64,000 nt of DNA from Whitmania pigra (Eukaryota > Annelida > Clitellata > Hirudinida > Haemopidae). Below, piece after piece: positions 38,884-64,000 of the stretch. Position numbers and translations under genes: made by a program. The notes beneath the pieces are model-generated. The model was not told the DNA's origin and did no database searches. It saw only the letters and a list, made by a program, of their open reading frames with translations. Within the stretch, counting starts at the first letter, position 1. Every line of letters begins with the position of its first letter. The stretch spans positions 1 through 64,000 of the forward strand of contig JAJTWR010000159.1 in assembly GCA_021613335.1 (NCBI GenBank), written 5' to 3'.

Positions 38884-40158
38884 TCAATCGTCATAAATTA
38901 GAATGAGGTCTTCATCCGTGCCATATGATTTCCTAGCTCTTTCCAAGGCATCCTTCTTCATTTTTCTTTTTCCTGTATGGAGATATATTGAACACTCTCA
39001 AATGAATCCATTTTCAAGGATAAATTACTTGAATTTCTTTCTGGGTCCAAGTAGTAAAAGCATTCCTTTTTGTCATCATATGAGATGAGTACTACATAAT
39101 GACCTAATGAGTTAAAGAAAAGTTAAGCCAAGATAGTAAAAGCTTGTGATATGGATTCACATCACCTTGGTATGAACCTTTGCTTGAACCTAAACAGCCA
39201 AAAATCTAGGCAACAAAAACTGGTCAATTAGAACTACTAGGAAATGAGCATCGCGAATGCTCGGGAGACTAACGCTGTTCGTTTCTTTCAATTTGCTCCA
39301 ATCGAGGAGGATGATAATTGGTTGCCCACTGTCCAAGTGTTGAATTATCTCATTTTCAGAAATTGATCTGCAGATTGAAACTTAGTTGTCATAATAAGAC
39401 AAATGCAGGCAATAGTGATTAAAGATTATGATTAAAGATTATGATATTGCTATCAAAATAGGGAATGTGTTCACCTTTGCTGAATGTTGAGTTTTATTTC
39501 TTCAGAATTATTAAAAAGCTTTTGCACTCTTTTGGCATCATTTTTGAAATTGTGTGCAAAGAAAGGCTAAATGTGAAATTGGTCTTTTTGAGTGCTGCAA
39601 ATGGATTATTTTCAAAAAGGGATACTCACTTCATTTTCGTAACTATAGTCAACTCCAGCTCTTTTAGTAACAAATAGATATCGTATTTTGTAAGAAGTCA
39701 ATATGGACGCTATGTCTACGGTCCACACGCTAATGGAATCGATGATATGGTTAATGAATGTAATAATTTAAGATTGAAAATCAAAAACTGATGTGAGAAC
39801 CTTGTCTTAATACCAAAGGTTTTACATATCTCCTGGAGAACATTCATATTTCTGTCATAGCTCCTGAGTAATTGTTTAGTTTAAACAATGATTTTCCTTA
39901 ATTAAATCTATCAATTTATCATGCACATACAATTTCATCATTTATCCAACTTACGAATAACGAAAAATCAGTAGAAAACTATATAACGAGTTTAAGCTAA
40001 TTTACAAATCAAACACGGTATATGTAACGCAGACATTTTTAGCAGCCTATTTATACCAGCACTAATAAAAGTCAAGTTATTTACTTGAGTATCATCCGCG
40101 TGCAGGCCAGACCACAGTCCCAAGAGTAACGTTGCCTTTCGTGCCGAACACGAGCCAT
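38884..40158 (-). CDS. GUCD1: GUCD1 homologue (guanylyl cyclase domain-containing 1, C39-peptidase-like fold)
   Basis: Eight exons: 40085-40158 (ATG at 40158), 39801-39863, 39630-39729, 39475-39566, 39270-39367, 39166-39189, 39029-39103 and 38884-38972; 204 residues, every phase agrees. Motifs in order: RYSWDCGLACTRMILKSYD, VWTVDIASILTSY, RYLFVTKRAGVDYSY, RVQKLFNN, SENEIIQHLDSGQPIIILLD, SYQGHYVVLISYDD and RARKSYGTDEDLILIYDD. The WDCGLAC cysteine and GHYVVL histidine match the Cys-His positions of C39-like cysteine-peptidase folds. Human GUCD1 is about 240 residues; its proposed guanylyl cyclase activity comes from plant relatives and is not proven. The 24-nt microexon and the 55-bp last intron are unusual. 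The 39270 donor (A|GTCTCC) is weak and was chosen on phase. An in-frame upstream extension is possible. Confidence 0.88.
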
Positions 40159-41710
40159 GTTATATTCTTCCGAATACCGAGATTGGCAGTAAGCTGGATA
40201 TCATAGTTGGCTAATTCATATGAACATAATTAAAACATTTATTCAGAATGTGAACTGAAATGATTCTTAACAAGACCGAACAAAGCTTCAAAATTAAAAT
40301 CTCGGGGTTTCCCCCATCTTCATAAACAAATATATTTTGCTAACATTGATTCATTGCATTCGTTATTTAAGGCAATTCATTTAATTGTTTAGAGACGGAA
40401 CTCTAATATTTATGGATATTAATTTGATTTAAAAAAATCGAAGTCTTTCAGTTAAAGTTTCTTAAGGAAAGCCGAACAATTGTAATCAGGATGAGATAGC
40501 ATGAACGATGTGGACCATCTTCCGTTTTAATTGCATCTAACTATAGATAGTTGTATTGTATGTATTAACCTTATTAATCGAGCCATCTGCGAAAAATTAT
40601 TATCCGATCATGGTCTAGATCTCAGCAGATGTGCTGTTGCTATTTCTATAAGGAATAAATGTTGCGATTGCGCTTTGGAAAATTTACAACCTGACCAAAA
40701 AATTTTAAGATCCTGCCGCCAATAAACTTCTTTAAATTTGAGATAAACTTTAAATTGTACAGTTTCTAATTTTAAAGGAACATTTAAACGCAGTCTTGAG
40801 AAAACTGTTTTGTTCAGGGACATCATTTCAGCTTTTTCCAAAGGGAAAAATCTCTCGCACGACTTGAGATGACCTTTTCTTTGCGCCACGTCTAAAGTCA
40901 GGGAAGGGGAAGTTGCGCTACCTCCAAATGACGTTCCTGATTCTACGTTTCTGTCATTTACGTCAACTTTCAAAAAGAGAAATTAGTACCGGAAAGGTCG
41001 TGAAAAAGAATGACAGTTAGCTTAAAAATAGTAAGGCAAGTAAATTGGCTTTTGAGCGAAAGCAAGATGAAGAAAATGATTCAAGAAAGATTTAGATGTG
41101 CTAATAATGAATTGAATTCTAATAAATGACGTGGTAAGTGAGAGTTCATAATACTGCGAAAATAGATTCTATATGAAAGTGTACCTTATCTTGTCCGAAG
41201 ACTTTCATTATTTCAGATGATTCAGTTGCTAAATCTTAATATCATTAGCAGTAATGTTTTACTGTTAATCCATGCTATAAGATTAATTTATTGTGTTGTT
41301 ATTATAACTTCTTTGAACAGGGCATACACAACAAGAACCGATTAGGATAAAGCTTTGTTCGTCGTTCATAGTCGTTCAGATGATCGATATTATCCTGGCA
41401 CAATAGACATTTTATCCTAAACGAATGTTTTTATTTCTCTTTAATCTATGTTCAGCTTGTTCAGTTTGTGTGATGACTCTTACTACCAATTACCTACCCG
41501 CTCGACACGAACGTTTTCAGATAAGTGTTATCTATATCATCTATGTTACGTCGAAATAGATTTACAACTTTATTGAGGTTTTGATCAAATAACATTTATG
41601 TTTATTGAAAAATTGAGTAGAGTAATGTTTTAATATGGATGTGTATAAACATTGCTATTGCTTAAAAATAATCGGGTGTTTTCTGATAGGAATCATCGAA
41701 GGCAAATTAT
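40159..41710. other. Spacer between GUCD1 and the SUEL-CUB-CCP receptor gene
   Basis: Holds the GUCD1 promoter and the receptor 3' UTR. An open frame at 40608-40973 (-) has no recognisable domain. A minus-strand AATAAA lies at 41569-41574, about 137 bases past the receptor stop. Confidence 0.4.
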
Positions 41711-58536
<16,826 letters not shown>

Positions 58537-61038
58537 GCAGGTTTCACGGATCGACGCTTGCACCGGACGTGTTGCTATCGATTGTTTCTCCTTGTCTTCA
58601 AACGAATTTGTTTCTCGTTCCGCCAATTGTTATTTATTATTCATTTGTTATTTATTTTTACAAATGCTGTTCTTAATTGTTTACTAATATTTAAAGAATT
58701 AGGAACGAGTTTTGAACATTTCTATGATAAATATTTCGACGACAACGGAGAATAAATGGAAATAAAGGCTTCGTTTTGGGCCATCAAAAAGATGAGTAAT
58801 GAAGAGTGCACTTCTCGAGCAGAATGTTGAAAATGAATGCTGTGCAGAAACATTCATCATTTTACCACGAAATTCTCAATTTTTTTCCATCAGTGACTGA
58901 CGAAAAGATAAAAGAAAGTGAAACAGAGGTCAATGGAATGCTCCATCCTTGTAACACCTGCCTTGTTGAAGTTCAGCGATGGTACCTTTCAAGACATGTG
59001 AACTCACAGGATACCGATTCCGCAATCTCCAATAAGCATCCTCCTCTTTCCACATTCATCGACGCGACCTCATTAAAAAGACGTTTCCAATTCTTAATGG
59101 ATTTTCAAAATGAGGCATCCAATCAGCGACAAGAACGATGTTTCTCTAGTAAAGTTTCGCTCGTTAAACGCTCAAAAGTTCGAATTAAAATCCTTCTTTT
59201 TCTTAAAATTCCCGACTCGCGAGAATTACGAAGAAACGTTTCAGAAAACGAACAATCTATGAACCCGGTTTAAAAACATTTTCACATTTTAATTTCAACC
59301 AGTCAGAAAATGCCAACACTCGGTTACTCATGGCAGAAATAAATGCCTTGTCAGCTCGTGTCTAATTAGTTGGATTATCAAAGCTTGATGTTCCTTTAGG
59401 ACTTTTTCTCTGGGGTTCACTGGATTATGGAAGCATAAATTAATAAATTGCTCGGCACTATTTGTCATTTTAAAAGCAAGCTACGCCATTTGGGACTCCC
59501 CAGAGAAATGGAAGTAGTCATTTCAGCGGACATCTTCTTCACTAATTCAACAGTGGAGACTTTTAACAACAAATTATGAATTTATTATGCAACGTTATAA
59601 TTTCTGCTCGATTCTTTTAATCTTTCGAACAAATATCATTACGAGGTTTTTATTCCTTTCTGACAAATTTAAGTGAAATTTTAATGAAATGCAAAACTTA
59701 TGAATGAAATGCTAACATTAATCGATCATGAAGTCGTGAAAAATATTTTAGACGACGATGTTGTTGATAATGATGTTTATTGTTGCTGTTGTTGTAATTA
59801 TTACTATTATTATTACTAATATTATTATTGTTATTCAATATCTAGTTTATAATAACATTGTAAACGGTAGATATATTCCTTGCTCTGTATTATTGTCTGA
59901 TATAATCATAAAAAACATGTTTATGTGTTTTCATTTTCGTAACCTCACAATTTCATAATCATTCAATGCACAATATTTAATAATTAACAATATAATCAGA
60001 AAACAATTTCAAGTATAATCATCGTTAAAATATGAGTCGTATTTATTTAACAAATGATGCGGAAACTCACCGGTGACGTCATAAAATTCCTGACAAAATA
60101 ACCGAGGCAGAGAACACAGCATGATGAATCTCACGGCCTTTTTAATGTTGTTGTTCTTACTGTTGTTGTTACTAATATTGTCGTTGTTGTAAATGTTCTT
60201 GTTGTTGTAAATGTTCTTGTTCTTGCTGTTGTTGTAAATGTTGATCATGTTGTCGGCTACCTTCATCGAAAGCTTAACTCATTAAATCAACGCTGTCGTT
60301 GATGTTGTTGTTGCCGTTGTTGTTGTGTTGTTGTTGTTGTTGTTGTTTTAGCGACAAGACAAAGAACAACTGCTCATCTAGAGCACATGCTTGAAGTCCC
60401 AGTTACCTGAGTGCTTCCATATTATATTCCACCGTCATATAAGCAGACTTTCCATTGTATGCTCACAATCGCACTTCTCGTTTTGTATAGAACGTATAAG
60501 GCGTAATTTTAGTCATATTAAAGTGTGTTATCACCAAATTATAATAAAACATTGCATCCATGAACGATAATATAATTTGAATTAAAGACTTCATTATTAC
60601 AATTATTATAGCAAACAAATCGATTAATTAATTATAGTTATCACTGCATTCGTTCTCCAAAGAATGAATGTTTAATCATAATTATAATAATATTTTTTAA
60701 ATTAGCACCATTACACATGACACCATTGAATTTTGTAGAAAACAGAGCACAATTTCATAAACAATGGTTCTTATTTACTCGTTTTGTGAAATACTTTTAA
60801 GGGGGGACAAATTTAAAATAAATTTGAATTCCAGAATTAAAATGAGGAAATAAAATATCATTGTTGCATGAAATTTTATGCTTTTATGTGAAATGATACG
60901 TGCTCTAAGCATAAGTTATTATATAAAGTTATTCCTTTAAATTATAATAAATGAAATATTTAAAGTATAAATGATAAATTGTTAAATAAAATTTTTTTAT
61001 TAAGTAATATTGCAAATTAAACAAAATTATTTTGCGCT
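58537..61038. other. Upstream flank of the receptor gene
   Basis: Holds the receptor promoter, not pinpointed. An open frame of 155 codons at 58806-59273 (+) and several shorter ones have no recognisable domain. Short GTT/TTG-rich patches lie at 60150-60345. Confidence 0.35.
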
Positions 61039-63060
<2,022 letters not shown>

Positions 63061-63064
63061 ATCG

Positions 63065-63164
63065 TTTCAGCACCCGTCCATCATTTTGCAATCATCCACA
63101 ATTGTTCCATTAAAGCTAATTTCCTTGTCGTGTTGCCAATCACAGTTGCAAACCTTATAAAGGC
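63065..63164 (-). CDS. Possible Cys-rich terminal exon of an unknown protein
   Basis: The minus strand reads LYKVCNCDWQHDKEISFNG then TIVDDCKMMDGC and a stop, with four Cys in 27 residues. A possible acceptor (GTCGAAG) precedes it. The Cys density suggests an extracellular module, but I do not recognise the family and it may be chance. Any further exons would be to the right. Confidence 0.2.
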
Positions 63165-64000
63165 TTCGACAATGAATTGGATTCAGATATAATGGTCATG
63201 TCTTAACTCCCTCAACTCACCTGCATTTTCTTTGTATTGGATAGTTAGTTCTAATATTACTTTATAACTTAATTTGTTACCAAATAAGGAAATTATTACG
63301 AATATGCTCCAGTACTTTATCGGTTCAGTGCCATTTCATTTGTTTATAGCAGGAATATTCAACTCTCGGCCAACCAAAGGGAGTGCAATGGCTCGTTACA
63401 TAGATCCGGCCCGGCTAGATTTTTTGACTTTTGACTTCTTATGTTCGGATGAAATAAATTATGATGATATTAAAAAATGGCAAGTTCGCAACACTGAGCC
63501 AGCTCCGAAATTAAAAATGTTTTTTTAGACCCTCCAAGATTACACCAGTTGTATTTAAAGTCATCTATACCACCCAAGTTCAATGTTTTATCAGAAAAAT
63601 AATCAAGTCCCAGTTCATCTTCAAAAATCCCACTTACTCAGTTTAGTTGTGATCCGCTTTTAGAAACAATTTGGCTCTTTTGGATTTTAAGATATTTTAG
63701 TAACGTCCATCGACTTAACTCAAAATGTAGCTTATTTTAAAGTCCATTTCTGAGCTGATCTTTTTGGAAGTTTAGTAAGCAAGTTTGGTTACATCTTAAA
63801 TTATAAGTGCAAACGTTTGTGTACAAGTAACTAGTATGATGTGCATGCCATGAAAATAAATGGCAACTAGAATTTAACTACCGACTTTAAAACGATCAGG
63901 CCTTCGGTCACAAGGGCGGATCTAGAACACTTGGGTGGGGGCCACACATTGGAACCAGTAGGTAGATTTCGGGGGCATCTAATAAAATTTTCGTTGAAAG
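63165..64000. other. Right edge of window, transposon-like fragments
   Basis: Around 63345-63410 the text CTCGGCCAACCAAAGGGAGT and GATCCGGCCCGGC resembles hAT-derived repeats, and 63914-63955 (GGGCGGATCTAGAACACTTG then GGTGGGGGCC) resembles another element end. No gene is supported. Confidence 0.3.

Noticed and set aside
40608..40973. 121-codon minus-strand frame near GUCD1
   Set aside because: No recognisable domain, no clear splice link to GUCD1, and the length is possible by chance.
58806..59273. 155-codon plus-strand frame
   Set aside because: No family motif or supporting exon structure; kept only as a note in the spacer description.

Overview
The window is nuclear DNA from an invertebrate animal. 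It is AT-rich, the genes are split by many small introns with ordinary GT-AG signals, TTA/ATC microsatellites are abundant, and the gene families are metazoan (basonuclin, CFAP96, TMEM184, VWDE-like and SUEL-lectin proteins). A bilaterian, possibly a spiralian, is my guess; the sequence does not fix the phylum. Exon models were assembled by hand from splice signals, reading-phase agreement and recalled family motifs, so boundaries are predictions.

Layout. 1-1095 (-): first visible exons of a VWDE-type gene with a D8C domain, cut by the left edge. 1.7-5.7 kb: mobile-element debris (THAP fragment, two tRNA-like SINE copies, a 1.39-kb Tc1 element with matching ends and a dead transposase, reverse transcriptase scraps). 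7039-11627 (-): a VWDE-like gene (VWD, C8-like, EGF, C-terminal Cys-rich part) whose 5' part is not found. 11.73-16.03 kb: tandem array of 13 tRNA-Lys(CTT) genes in ~331-bp units. 17255-21161 (-): three-exon basonuclin homologue of about 1212 residues. 21.2-30.2 kb: gene-poor, minisatellite-rich spacer. 30298-32646 (-): CFAP96. 33810-36895 (-): TMEM184. 37975-38385 (+): COX19. 38884-40158 (-): GUCD1. 41711-58536 (-): an eight-exon, ~494-residue type I membrane receptor with signal peptide, SUEL lectin, CUB, Sushi/CCP, one membrane span and a tyrosine-bearing tail; its introns hold LINE remnants, microsatellites, a hAT element and a SINE copy. 58.5-64 kb: repeats, plus one weak Cys-rich exon candidate.

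How the parts relate. TMEM184 and COX19 are divergent and may share a promoter region; COX19 and GUCD1 converge tail to tail with poly(A) signals about 230 bp apart. COX19 is a mitochondrial twin CX9C protein, CFAP96 is ciliary, TMEM184 is a multipass membrane protein, and the VWDE-like and SUEL-CUB-CCP proteins are extracellular or surface proteins. There is no operon-like functional unit. The features most worth following up are the homogenised tRNA-Lys array, which sits where the 5' exons of the VWDE-like gene should be, and the SUEL-CUB-CCP receptor.
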